Assembly: GCA_008729055.1 (NCBI GenBank)
Contig: SDUX01000004.1
Coordinates: forward strand, 7,224,026 to 7,288,025
DNA from: Pyropia haitanensis
Taxonomy: Eukaryota; Rhodophyta; Bangiophyceae; Bangiales; Bangiaceae
DNA length: 64,000 bases
Direction of reading: 5' to 3'
Below the pieces are notes generated by a model. The model did no database searches, was not told the origin of the DNA, and saw only the letters and a program-made list of their open reading frames with translations. This document shows positions 44,368 to 58,174 of the stretch, piece after piece. The translations under genes were made by a program, and so were the position numbers. Each line of letters begins with the position of its first letter. The stretch's first letter is position 1.

Positions 44368-45936
44368 ATGGCCCCCCGCACGCGGCCGCCCAACCCCCCC
44401 CCCCCCTCCGCTCCCGCACCTACGTCGTTGACCGGGTCAGCCCCACCGAGGCCGTCGTGGCCTTCCCCCCCGGCACGTGCGTCCCCCTCCGCGGCTCCGT
44501 CGCGGTCACCGTCCTGGCGGGCACCCTCCACGTCCTCGGCGCGGCGCTGACGCCGCCCACCGCCCCGGCGGGGGCGGCGGCGCTGCGCTGCCCGCCGCGG
44601 GGCCACATCCTCCACTCGGCACCGCTGGCGCCCTTCCTCCTCACCCTCTCCGCGGCCGCGGCCGTGCCGACCGCGGCGGCGGCGGCGGCGCAGCCGCCGG
44701 CCCGCCGCTGCGACGTGGCGGCCGCAGACGTGGCCGCCGCCACGACGGGCCTACCCGCGCCGCGCGCGGCGGCGGTGACCGCCGCCGTCGCCGCCGCGGC
44801 CGCCGCGGCCGGCGACGACGCCACGACGCTCGTCCTCCTCCGGTCGCTGCCGCCTCGCGGCGCCGCGGCGGCGGCGGCCGGCGGCACGGCCGCTGCCGAC
44901 GGCGGCAGCGTCGACCCCGCGACCGAGACGCTGCCCCAGGACCTGGCGCGGTACCTGTCCCTGTCGGGCCTGCCAGGCGTGCCCGCCGTGGCGCCGCTTG
45001 TCGCGGGCGCCGCCGTCGCGGGGCCGTGCAAGTACCCGCGGGCGACGCCCCCCGCTGACTTGCCGACGCTCACGCGGGACCTGCTCGCGTCGGCGGGTGC
45101 GTCCGCCCCCGAGACGGCGGCGACTGCAGTAGCGGCGGCGGCGGCGGCGGCGGTGGCGGCGGCTGCACCCCCCCCCCCGCCCACCCCCCGCGTGATGGTG
45201 GTGGGTGCCAAGGGCTCGGGCAAGTCCATGGCCGTCCGTTACATCATCAACGCACTCCTCAGCGGCGCCGCCGCGCCGCGGGGCGTCGTCCTCGTCGACG
45301 CGGACGTTGGGCAGCCCGAGGCGGGACCACCGGGCGTGGTCGGCGCCGCCATCGTCACCGCGCCGCTCCTCGGCGGGCCGCCCGCCCACAACCGGGGGCG
45401 GGGCGGGGTGTGGGTGGGCGACGTGGCCGCGCGGGGGGACGGGCGCGTCGTCGCCGCGGCGGTGGAGCGCGCGGTCGCGGCGGGCCTGGCGCTCGCCGCG
45501 CAGGGGGGGGGGGGGGGGGGGCCGCTGACGGCGGCAGCGCCCTCGCTGGCAGCAGCGGTGACAGCGGCGGCACTTGCGGCGCTCCTGGTGAGCCGCGCGG
45601 CGCGCTTGGCAAGCGGCGGCGGGGCGGCCCCCCCCCGCCCGCCCGGCCTGCGCTGCCAGTGGTCATCAACACGCCCGGCTGGGTCTCTGCCGACGGCCGC
45701 GCCATGCTATCCGCGGTGTTTGCCGCCGCCCGGCCCGACGTGCTCGTCCGCCTCGCGCCGCCCGCCGCGGACGAGGCGGTCGTCACGCCCGACAGCCTGC
45801 CGCTCTCCGCGTTCGCCTCGCCCGCCCCGTACGCGGCCTACACCTTCCCGCCGTGGGGGTGGGTGCCGCCACCGGCGGCCACGGCGGCGGGCGGTCCGCC
45901 CGCCGGCGGCGGCAGGAGTCCCCACGGGCGGGCCCC

Positions 45937-45991
<55 letters not shown>

Positions 45992-46275
45992 CCCTCTGGG
46001 CCTCTCCGCCGACCGACGCCGCCGGTGCTGCCGCGGGCGGCGCGGGAGCTGTCGCTCGCCGCGTACTTTGCGGCGTGCCTCGCGTCGGGCGTCACGTACG
46101 CGGCGCCGCTGGCGGCGCTGACGCTCGTGACGGGGGGGGTGCCCCGGCGGCAGGCGGCGGGGGTGCTCAACGGGCTGGTCGTCGGCCTAGGGGTGGGGCC
46201 GCCGCGCGGCAGGGGGGGCGAGGCCGCCGCCGCCGCCGCCCGCGACGGCGGTGACGACGGCAACGGCGGCAGCGA

Positions 46276-46330
<55 letters not shown>

Positions 46331-46695
46331 ACCGCCGCCGCGTGGGACGTGGTCGGCCTCGGGGTGGTGCGCGCCGTCGACGCGTCCGCCGGCACGGTGT
46401 ACGTGGCGGCGCCCGTCGGCGACGCGGCTATGGCCACCGTCACCGCGCTCGTCGTTGCGGCGGGCGCTGTCGGCCTCCCCGCCGCGATGCTCACCGCCGT
46501 CGCCGACGCGGCGGCCGACCGGGCGGCCGGGGGGACGGGCGAGTGGGGTGGGGGGGGGGGGGGGGGGGGAGGGTCGGCTGGCCCCGCGCCAACGCCGCGG
46601 TCGCGGCGGCCGACCCGCCGTACCTGACCCGCGTGCCGCTGGTCGAAGAAGGGGGGGCGGGGCCGATGCGGAGCCGCCGCAACCTCAAGCGGTAG
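44368..46695 (+). CDS. NOL9: Polynucleotide 5'-hydroxyl kinase NOL9/Grc3, frame broken at homopolymers
   Basis: NOL9/Grc3 phosphorylates 5'-OH RNA ends during ITS2 removal in pre-rRNA processing. Seen in order: an N-terminal beta domain with VDRVSPTEAVVAFPPG and VLAGTLHVLGAAL; the P-loop MVVGAKGSGKSMAVRYIINA (45192-45251); VVLVDADVGQPEAGPPGVVG (Walker B region and the QPE motif); PVVINTPGWV (lid-side motif of the Clp1/Grc3 family); a C-terminal domain with AAGVLNGLVVGLGVG and VVGLGVVRAVDASAGTVYVA; and the typical end PYLTRVPLVEE with RSRRNLKR. ATG 44368 lies before a poly-C (44394-44406) that shifts into the conserved frame. Further changes occur near the poly-G/C at 45507-45522 and 45629-45637 and near the poly-G at 46548-46569. 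Long Ala and Gly tracts (GCC/GGC repeats) are inserted. Confidence 0.87.
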
Positions 46696-46855
46696 CCCGC
46701 GGCGGGTGGGGGGGGGAGGGGGGGGGAAGGGGGGCGGCCCCGCCTGGCGGGTACGGCTCGTACGAATGCTGTGACACAGGCAATGACGGCGGCAGCGGGG
46801 GTGGCGGCGGCAGCCGCGTCCACGGCACCGCTCATGTAGGGTGGGCACGAGCGGC

Positions 46856-46916
<61 letters not shown>

Positions 46917-47661
46917 CGGCGGCGGCGGCGGCGGCAGCGGTGCCGACGGGGTGGTGGCGGTGCCGACGGTGGCGGCGGTGCCGACAGTGGCGGCGGCGGT
47001 TACACCCTGGCGGGCACAGCGCCTGTGGGGTGCGGCGGGCGGGCGCGCCGCTCGCCCACCCGGCGGGTGCCCACCGCGGTCTGCGGAGCGGCCCGTGCGG
47101 GCGGCCGACGGCGATGAACCGGTGGGACGGGACCGCCACGGCGGCGGCAGCGGCGGCGGCGGCGGCGGCGTGCAGCGCGCGTCAGCGCCGGTCGACGCGG
47201 CGGGGGCGCCACGCGTGGCAACGGCACCGGCGTGAGGGGGTGCGCCGCCAGGCGGCGAGGGCGGCGAGTAACGCGGGGGGGGGGAGAAGGATGCGAGGGG
47301 GTGGCCACAGGGGCGGCACGGGCCGGTGCCGCGAGTGGCGGTGGAGTGGGCGTGTGTGCGGCTGTTCACCCCCGCGGGAGCCATCCCAGCTATTGCGCGT
47401 GGGCTGTGTGGCGGCGTGGACGCCCGTGGCGGCCGGTCGCGCAGCGACGCGGGGGGACACTTTGGTGGGGGGACGGGTGGGCGGACGGCATGCCGCGCGC
47501 GGCGTGTAGCTGCACGGGGGGGGGGGACGTGCAGGTAGGTGACGAGTGGGGGATTACGGTGAAGGAGAGACCGTGGAAATAGAGCAGCGCGATTCACGGG
47601 GACCGCGGGGGTGTGCGTCCCCACCCAGCCCCCCACTTCCCCCCCCCCCCCGCCCACGGGC
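46696..47661. other. G-rich intergenic region with GGC microsatellite
   Basis: A convergent region between NOL9 (+) and the DUF815 gene (-). A GGC repeat runs from about 46857 to 46936 and imperfect GGTGCCGAC-type units continue to about 46995. Ala/Gly/Arg-rich frames come from the repeats. No gene is supported. Confidence 0.5.
46857..46936. repeat. (GGC)n microsatellite
   Basis: An almost pure GGC trinucleotide tract with a few GAC/AGC interruptions toward the end. Similar tracts inside genes encode poly-Ala or poly-Gly; this one lies between genes. Confidence 0.85.
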
Positions 47662-50809
<3,148 letters not shown>

Positions 50810-51344
50810 GCCGATGAGCAGTGGGCGGCAGGGGCACATGTGGGTGTGCGGGGGCGGCGGTGAACAAAAGGTTGGGGGAGGGGGCCGGCGGCCAAGGGGG
50901 GTGGGAGGGCGGAAGGCAAGAGCGCGCAGAGCCAGGGGGAGCAGAAAGCCGCCAGCCGCGCCAGCAGCTGCACGCGGCGGCGACAGGTACCACGGAGCGC
51001 GCGGCGCGTCCCACCCGCCAGCCGCTGGACGTGGCCGTGCCGACGGCGCTCGACGCACCCGCCTACGAGTGGGCGGTGGGGAGACGGCTCCCGGCGGCAG
51101 CGGGCGCGGCGCCCAGTGACAGTGGCGGCGGCGACCGTGACCGCAACCGGGGCCGACGATCGCGTCTGGGTGTGGCGCGCGCATGGTCACGGCCCGGGCG
51201 ATGACACACGGGGTGGGTTGCTGGCTTTGCACGCCACCCGCTCGCGCGGACCCGGCGCGTCGCTCGGGGTGGAAGGAGCGGGAGCGCGGCTCGGTTTGGA
51301 TTTTGGTTTTCGCGTACGCGGCGTGATCCGCCAACGTACTGGCA
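50810..51344. other. Intergenic region upstream of DUF815 gene
   Basis: Presumed promoter region for the DUF815 gene, and possibly for the plus-strand Ala-rich candidate. No motif could be identified. Confidence 0.4.
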
Positions 51345-51465
51345 ATGGCTGATCGGATCCCGGTATTCGGCCGGCGGCAGCGCAGCGCGCGGGCCGACCG
51401 CGGCGGGCACGCCCCCCGTCCGCTTGGCTGCCCTCGTGCGGTCCGTCGGCCAGGTGGCTGCGGCG

Positions 51466-51514
<49 letters not shown>

Positions 51515-52512
51515 CGGCGGCGGTCGGCCGCTGGCCACCGGGTCGGTGCTGCTGCTCCTGGGCGGTGTCGCCCGCGGCGGCAGCGTGCCGCGGCTGGCGG
51601 GCGCCGCCGCCGTCGCGACCGCGACGGCGGGCGGGCGGGGGACGCTCGACGCGGACGCCGCGTCTTGCCGCGACCGCCCGCCCGGCGGCGGGTGGGGTGG
51701 CAGCGGCGTGGGCATGGGGGGCGTGGGTTGCGGCTCGCCGCGGTGTGGGGCGCGGCCCGGCGGCGGCGGTGGGGGCGGGCGGCGGCCGCGGCCGTGGTGC
51801 GGGGTGGGGGTTGGGGGTCGCGGCGGCGGCGGCGGCCGCCGCGACGGCGCCACCGCTCTTGTGTCGGCCCCGCTCCCGTCGCCGGACCCGGTCGCGGTCT
51901 TTTTTTTGCGCCGCCGCCGCGCCGGCGGCCGCGGCGGTCACCGCACACGCGGCGGCGGCTGCGGGGCTGGGCGGCTGGGGCGCTGCTGGGGCGGCCGCCG
52001 GGTGTGGGCGGGCCGGCGCCGCCGCCGCGGCTGGCGCGGCGGCGACGCGTCGCGGCGGCGGGCGGCGCCGCCGGCTCCCGTCGGCCGCAGCGGTGGCGCC
52101 GACGCCCGCCCCGGCGGCGGCGGTGGCGCCGACGCCCGCCCAGGCGGCGGCGGTCGCGGCGGCCGTGTCGGCCGCCGCGATGGGGAGGCTGGCGCGTGTG
52201 GCGGACCCGCCGCGGGGCAGCAAGCCCACCGTCGCCGCTGCGATTAGCGCCGCGCCTGTGCTGCTGTGCTGTCGGCAGCCGCGGCGGGCGAGGTGGCGGC
52301 GGCGTCGCCTCCCGCTCTGGCCAGCCTCCCGCCGCCGCCGCCGGCCGCGGCGGCGGCGGTCGCGGGCGCTCCCGCGCGGCTGCCCGCCGTCACCGCCCGT
52401 GTCGGCGCGGTGCGGCACGCGCTCGCCGCCGCCGCTGCCGCCGCCGTGGCGGGCGGCAGCCGCGGCCACCGCCGCCAACATGGCCGCGTCGACCGACGCG
52501 GCGGCCGCCTAG
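51345..52512 (+). CDS. Possible Ala-rich helical protein, frame uncertain
   Basis: A weak candidate. ATG 51345 opens a frame with a GGC-encoded Gly tract and then LATGSVLLLLGGVARGGSVP followed by RLAGAAAVATATAGG, which reads like protein. Later pieces in other frames include AMGRLARVADPPRGSKPTVA followed by AAISAAPVLL, and LPAVTARVGAVRHALAAAAA, ending near the stop at 52512. I recognise no domain. It would need two or three frame changes at G-runs. It could be a solenoid-type protein or noise from GC-rich repeats. Confidence 0.28.
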
Positions 52513-54040
52513 GCCGCGGCCGCCGCTGTCCGCCCACTGAGGCCCGTTCGCAGACCGCGTTCGCAGGTCGCACGCAGCGCATCCCCGGGGCTGGTATCTG
52601 CGAAAGGATGAGCGCAAGCACAAGCGCACAGCAAGTAATCGCAGACTCTGACAAATACATGTACTTGCTATCTCGAGAGAAACGGTCCGCCAATTCACCC
52701 ACCAATCAACACACAAAGATCGATTTGGTGTGAGGCGTTGCGCACCAGTCAACAGACAAGGACTGCAATTGAACGGCTGAGAGACCATGAACGCTGAGGG
52801 CCTGGAAACCAGCGTTGACCAAGCAGGGTCCAGAAGGGGGTCACATTCGTTACGTGCGAGGGCGCCTGTGAGCCATCCGTTCATATTCCGCGACACCTGT
52901 TCCGTAGAGAGGAGCTTCGCTGATTAAAAGGGCGCGGAGCTCAGGGAGAATCCTCGGCGCAAGCTTTGAGAAGAGGATTGATGTTTCCAGCATTTTCACA
53001 GACTCACCCCTATCAAACAAGATCCCGCCGACGCCAGGGTTGTCAGTTTTTGGAGACAACATCCATCGTTAGCAAGCTTATGCTATACTTACCGAAACTG
53101 TTTTTAGTAGTTATCACCCTGGGAGGCGCGCACCGTCATCAGTCCTGGACCCGCTCCGAACGGCGCGGACCGCGCCAACGTAAGGCCAGGAGCAATTTGA
53201 TAATGCAATTACGTGGACCAATCAATTGGCGTTAGCGCGACAACAAGCTTGGCGAGGGCGTATTTGAATTTATTACATAAATGCTCCCCACCTTCCAAAA
53301 CGTCGACCAGAATTCATGGCCTGGTTTCTTCTCTCAGACAATTCTTGTGCTAAATGCACCGACGATGCCACGGCACAAATTCGGAGCGCTGCCAGCCCTC
53401 GTCGCAGGCGTATGCCACACCCAGTTAAGAGCCCTCCAAAGCGGACTTCTGGGTTTCCAGGACGGCAAAGGCGTCCCATTGGCCAGTCATCCGTCTGTCA
53501 GCCAGATATTACCCTTGGGCGATACTCTTGACTAAGGGTTCTGATCCAGCCACGTGTGGCCTCTGACTGGCTTCCCTGGCCCCAGGTGGTCTCATTGCTT
53601 CGAATACCGACTCGTGAAAACAGTGACGTCACGTCCACTGCGCGGGCGTGGTGGCAATCCATGAGACACCTCTCCCACGCCCCCGACAAACGCAGGTCGG
53701 CACACCGAGCCCCGCCTGTCCCCCTTCGTCCACGAATGCAAGAAGCCCACCGCCCGTTCGAGCCGCACTCTGACATCCGACCCGTCCCGCCGCCTTCCAC
53801 CCTCCCCCCGTCCACCCCACCTCCCATCTCCACGTGCCTCTCCGCCCGACCCCGCGTCCCAACCGGTCAACCTCTACCCTATCAAATAGGCAGCAATAGG
53901 GTCAAAAACCTCCTCTTTAATACATCGTCGACCTCCGCAGGCCCGCCCAACGGGGCGAGGAGCGCCGCCAGGTCAGTGCCCGCTGCGACAGGCTCAAATT
54001 CGCCCTCGTCCACAGCTGGCAAGGATTGAGGCACGGGGCC
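52513..54040. other. Lower-GC, gene-poor stretch
   Basis: Base composition drops sharply to near-balanced from about 52560 to 53570, unlike any flanking gene. All frames carry frequent stops; the longest (85-160 codons) have no recognisable domain. It may be remains of mobile DNA or relaxed intergenic sequence. From 53882 to 54040 the minus strand has a protein-like stretch described with the next entry. Confidence 0.5.
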
Positions 54041-54728
54041 TTAAGCCAGCCTCGCCTTGTATGCCCGGACCACGGTGGCAGCCTGTGCCACACGGCCCCC
54101 GGCCCACGCCCGCATCTCGTCCAGCTCTTTCGCTCGTCCAGCAGTCGTCTGGCGAGGGCCCGTCTTGTTGGCTCGCAGCCGCTTGTCCGAGGAGCGCTTG
54201 GCGACGTGCGACCCAGCTGAGGAACGGCGGTGCTGTCCAAAGAGCACAGGTAGTCATTCACCGCTGCCGACGGGTAGAGGAAGGCTTCTTCACAGACGTG
54301 GCACACAGAGCCCAGAGGCTTGCCCGTGGACCGATGAACAATATCCTTTACCAAACCAATCACATCATCCAGTGCACTGCGAAAGTGAGAGAGAAAAAGG
54401 AGCGGAGGGATCGGTGCACCATACAGTCAGTGACCAGTGGTACAGGGAAAGGTGGAGGTGTCTCTGAGGAGACCAAGCCCAGCCGGAGTGATAGCAGCGG
54501 CCGAGGCGGGGGTCTGCTCAAAAGAAATACCCGTACCCAACAGAAATAGATGCATCAGATCACGGCCGTCACAGCGCTGCAAACAGAATCATGCTGCGCC
54601 CAGTGCTTCACTCTGCTTCACGGGGTCCACGGAGGGGCGGGGCATGGGTCCGTCGAGGGGCAGGGAGCAAGCTCCTGAGAACGTACTCCATCTCCGGCGG
54701 GTCTCGATCGCATGGCGGGTCGTCCATC
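54041..54728 (-). CDS. Possible small multi-exon gene, unidentified (Cys-rich motif)
   Basis: The ATG at 54728 starts DPPCDRDPPEMEYVLRSLLP. A strong 3' splice site (CTTTTTCTCTCTCACTTTCG followed by CAG) ends at 54377, and the following exon reads ALDDVIGLVKDIVHRSTGKP then LGSVCHVCEEAFLYPSAA. The next piece, QHRRSSAGSHVAKRSSDKRL followed by ELDEMRAWAGGRVAQAATVV and RAYKARLA, ends with TAA at 54041. It is in a different frame; removing a 29-nt GT...AG stretch (gtgaatgactac...gacag, around 54253-54281) would join the two. Past the stop the same frame continues as a protein-like segment (VDEGEFEPVAAGTDLAALLA) to 53882, so the stop may be a mutation or lie in an intron. The CxxC with later His residues could bind zinc. 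Family unknown. Confidence 0.35.
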
Positions 54729-55677
54729 GTGCAACAGGCGGGGGACGGGGGGGTTGGTAGGAGGGATACGCGGAGGGCGTCGGGAGAGCTGTAGGCAGCG
54801 ATCTCGGGCGGTCGAAGATCTGTGGGGCTGCAGGACAGAGATGTGCCGATGGAGTCCGAAAGGGTCGCTCGAAAGGTGAAATATTACTGTCAGACCGCCA
54901 CGTGTGTTTGAGCCAGGAGACCGCCCTTAACTGGGCGTGGTGCAGGCTCATCGCCTCTCCTGCGGGCCTGATCGCAGCCGTCTTCCCCCAAGCGCCCACC
55001 ACCCCCGCCCCCACGTGGTTCACCCCCCCTCCCCCACCCTTTCACCTTGTCGTCCCCGTCGGCCCCTCCCCGCCCCGGTCTGCCCAAATTTATTGTGCGG
55101 CCGCCGCCGCCGCCAGCCGCCTCGCCGCGCCGTGTGGCCCCCAGAGAGGCGGACGGCACGATGAAGGTGCCGCGGCGCTGCTCGGGGCCAGGACCCAACC
55201 CCCTATCGGTGCTGCTCTGAGCGGCGGGCCCCTTATGCACTCTTCCCTTCCCCTACCTGCGCCCTCTTGCTCGGTTCTCACTTTTGCTTCTCCCCTGCGA
55301 TGCTGCTACCAGGCGGTTTGGGGGAGGCGGCAATTGCGCTGGGCGGCGACGGGGGTGGGGGTGGTCCCGGCGGGCGGCCCGCCGCGCGACCACGTCACGC
55401 ACCGTGGCCGCCCGCGTCGCCTGTTGCTGTTCCTCACCGTACCGCCACCACCTGGTGGCCGTCTGCGCTTGCGCGCACACCGGCTGGCAGCGACCGCCAC
55501 CCTTCGCGGTGGTTTTGCCCTCCCGGTGGCATCTCTCGTTGTCCCTTTCCCCTACCCTCTTTCCCCACTGGTGGCGGTGGATGGGGCGCGGGGCTGACGC
55601 GGCGTCTGCAACCCCCGGAGGCCCCCGTCGCGGGCGGCCGCCCGCTACCCCCCCCCCCCACGCTCCCCCCCGCCCCG
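54729..55677. other. Intergenic region
   Basis: Nothing supported. Open frames on both strands are Pro/Arg-rich without motifs. C-runs near 55639-55670 precede the glycosyltransferase candidate start. Confidence 0.4.
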
Positions 55678-57798
55678 ATGGGCCGTCCCCACGTCCCGCC
55701 TTCATGGACGTCCCCGACGGCCATCACGGCGGCCGGGGGGGGGGACGCCGACGGCTGGGCGCCGCCGCCGCCACGGCGGGCGCGCCCGGCGCCGCGCGTC
55801 GCGGCGGCTCCGCCTACTCGCACCGGCCGGTCTAGCACGCCCACCGGCGGGAGCTGCAGCCCCGGCGGCGGCGACGGCGGCGGCGGTGACGACGGCGGTG
55901 GCGGTGGTGGCAGCAGCCGCAGCCGCAGTGGTAGGGGGCGTGGCGTCAGCTCCCCCCCCCGCTCCCTTCCGCGGTGGGCCGGCGTCCCAGCAGCGGGGCG
56001 AGCCCCGCCGCCGGCGTGGCGGTCGCCCGTGCCGGCCGCGGCCTGCTGGCGCTGTCGCCCAGTCACCCCACCTCCCCGCTGGGCGCGGTCGCAACCTCCC
56101 CCTCCAAGCGCCCGTCGCTGCGCGCGTCGGCGCGGCGGCTGGGCCGCCGCCTGAGCCGCCGCCTCGCCAGCGCCACGGGCGTCGGGTCTGCCGGCGGCTG
56201 GGCCGCGTCAGCGTCGGCGGCGGCGGCGGCGGCGGGGGCGGGCTGGCGCAAGGGGGGGTGGGGGGGGTGGGCGGCGTGCGCCGCTGTCGCGGTGGGCGTG
56301 ACGGCGGCGGTGGCGGCGGTGGGGGTGGCCGCGTGGGCGGGCGTCGCGGCGGTCGAGGCGGCCGCCGACGCCGCCGCGCGGGCGCGGGGGGGGGGGCGCG
56401 ACGCGGCGGGCGCGCTGCCGCTCGCCTACCCGTACGACCTGATGGCGGTGGCCGGCCGGGGCGTCCGCGCCGCCGACGATACGGTCGGGTGGGCGGCTAC
56501 GTCGGCGGCGCTGCCGCCGCTGGCGCCGCCGCCCGGCGCGGCCGGCGGCGGCGGCGCCCCTGCCGTCGACAGCGTGCCGCTGGAGGCGCACCACCACCAC
56601 CGCCACGGGCCGCCGCTGTGGCTGCTGCGGCTCGGCCGGCCGAGCGACTGGCTCAGCCGGGCGGCGTTCCCCTCCCCCCTCCACCCGCCAGCGGCGCCTG
56701 CCGCGGCCGCCGCCGTCGCCGTCACCGCCGCGGTGGCCACCGCCGGCCGGCCGCCCCGCCCGCAGCAGCTGCCCGGCTACACCTCCACCCGCGCGGCCAC
56801 CTTTCGCGCGCCCTACCCCGCCACCACCATCGGCGCCGCCTTTGACGCGGTGTACCTGCTCACGCACGGCGCGTGCCCCCGCGCGCGGGCGGCGTGGACG
56901 GCTGCCGCCGCGGCGGCAGGCCTTCCCCGCCCGCACCCCATCCCCGTTGCGGCGGCCAAGGACGTGTCGCTGGCGCGGCCGCCGCTGCGGCTGGGCGTGC
57001 CGGCGGGGGGCTCCAAGGCGCACCGCGCGGGCCTGCGGCGGCAGCTGGCGCTCGCCGCCGCCCACGCCGCCGCGTGGGCGCACGCCGCCGCGCACGTGCC
57101 GGGCGGGCGGGTGCTTGTCGCCGAGGACAGCCTCTGGCTGTGGCCGCGGGCCATCCGGGGGCTTGCGGGCGTGCTGAATGACGTGGACGAGGCGGCTGTG
57201 GCGGGGGGGGGGTGTGGCACCTGCTGTACCTCAGGCGGGGGCGGGGGGGGGGGGGGGGCGAGGGGAGCGCCGCCGCTGGCGCGGACGCGGCCGCCTCGAC
57301 GCTCGACGCGGAGGAGGTGTGGGCGCCCGCCGCGTCTGGCGCGGGCGGCGTGACGGTCACCCGCGCGCGGCCGTCGGCTGGCGCGGGGCTGTACGTCCTT
57401 AGCGGGGAGGGCGCCGCGTGGCTGGCGGCTCACTACGGGCCGTACGTCGCGCCCTTGGACGAGCAGCTGGGGCGGCTGCAGCGGGGCACCGCCACCCCCC
57501 CCCGGGCGGCGGCGCGCCCCGTAACCGCACCGCCGGTGGGGTGGCGGCGCCCGCATCCGAGCCCGCGCCGGCGCTGGTGGCGCTCGCCGCGTGCGCGGCG
57601 CCCGCCGATGGGCGGCTGTGTGGGGAGCTGGTCGCGGAGATGCCGACGTTGGACGAGCGCCGGGAGGGCGGCGGCGGCAGCTACGAGTGCCGCTGGCGGC
57701 GGATGGCCGAGGCGGCCGCCGCCGCCGCCGCCGCGGGCGGGCGGGGCGGGCGGCTGGCGGGCGCGGCGGTGCCGCTGGCGATTGGCGGCGGGCGGTGA
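55678..57798 (+). CDS. GT25-like glycosyltransferase, type II membrane protein, frame broken at homopolymers
   Basis: A Gly/Ser/Arg-rich cytosolic N-terminus (ATG 55678 or 55704) is followed by a basic stretch and a hydrophobic anchor (about 56260-56370; CAAVAVGVTAAVAAVGVAAW), a type II layout typical of Golgi enzymes. The lumenal part has family-25-like landmarks: FDAVYLLTHGACPRARAAW (like the INLDRRPDR opening), AHRAGLRRQLALAAAHAAAW (like the GCxxSH segment), GGRVLVAEDSLWLWP (in place of the EDD motif), WHLLYLRRG, and AGLYVLSGEGAAWLAAHYGP with PLDEQL (like the YxxSRxGAxxL and PVDxxL end). Frames change near the poly-C at 55951-55959, G-runs at 57203-57257 and the C-run at 57496-57504. The fold assignment is moderate because the acidic motif is altered. 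Sugar and acceptor are unknown. Confidence 0.55.
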
Positions 57799-58012
57799 TG
57801 GTGGCGCGGGGCGGGTGGCTGGTGACGGCGCGGGCGGCGGGGGCGGGGGGACGACTCCGGCGAGGATGAGGCTACCGGTGCACCTCCCCGCCTCCTTGGA
57901 GTCCGACTGGCCTCATCATTGACGCTGGTTGGCTGGCTTGTCTGGGGAGGCTTCCGGCGACCCCCTCCGCGTCTTCGTCCCCCCCCGTCCGCCGGCGTTA
58001 TCTCCACCGCCC

Positions 58013-58174
58013 ATGAAGACGCGCGTGACGGCACTGTCGATAAACGGTCGGCAGGGGCGGCACGGCCTGGCGGCTACGGCCGCGGCGACAGCGGCGACGG
58101 CGGCGGCCGCGGCCCTGCTGCAGTGTGCTTATCTGTGGCTGCGGCGTCGGGTAGCAGCCGCAGGTGAGGCGTGA
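58013..58174 (+). CDS. Possible 53-residue single-span membrane peptide
   Basis: ATG 58013 follows a C-rich leader and the context CGCCCATGA. The 53-residue product has a basic start (KTRVTALSINGRQGRHG) and then a hydrophobic Ala-rich helix ending LLQCAYLWLRRR. That layout is seen in small tail-anchored or organelle-membrane proteins. No family is recognised, and the frame could be chance in GC-rich DNA. Confidence 0.3.
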   Translation: MKTRVTALSINGRQGRHGLAATAAATAATAAAAALLQCAYLWLRRRVAAAGEA

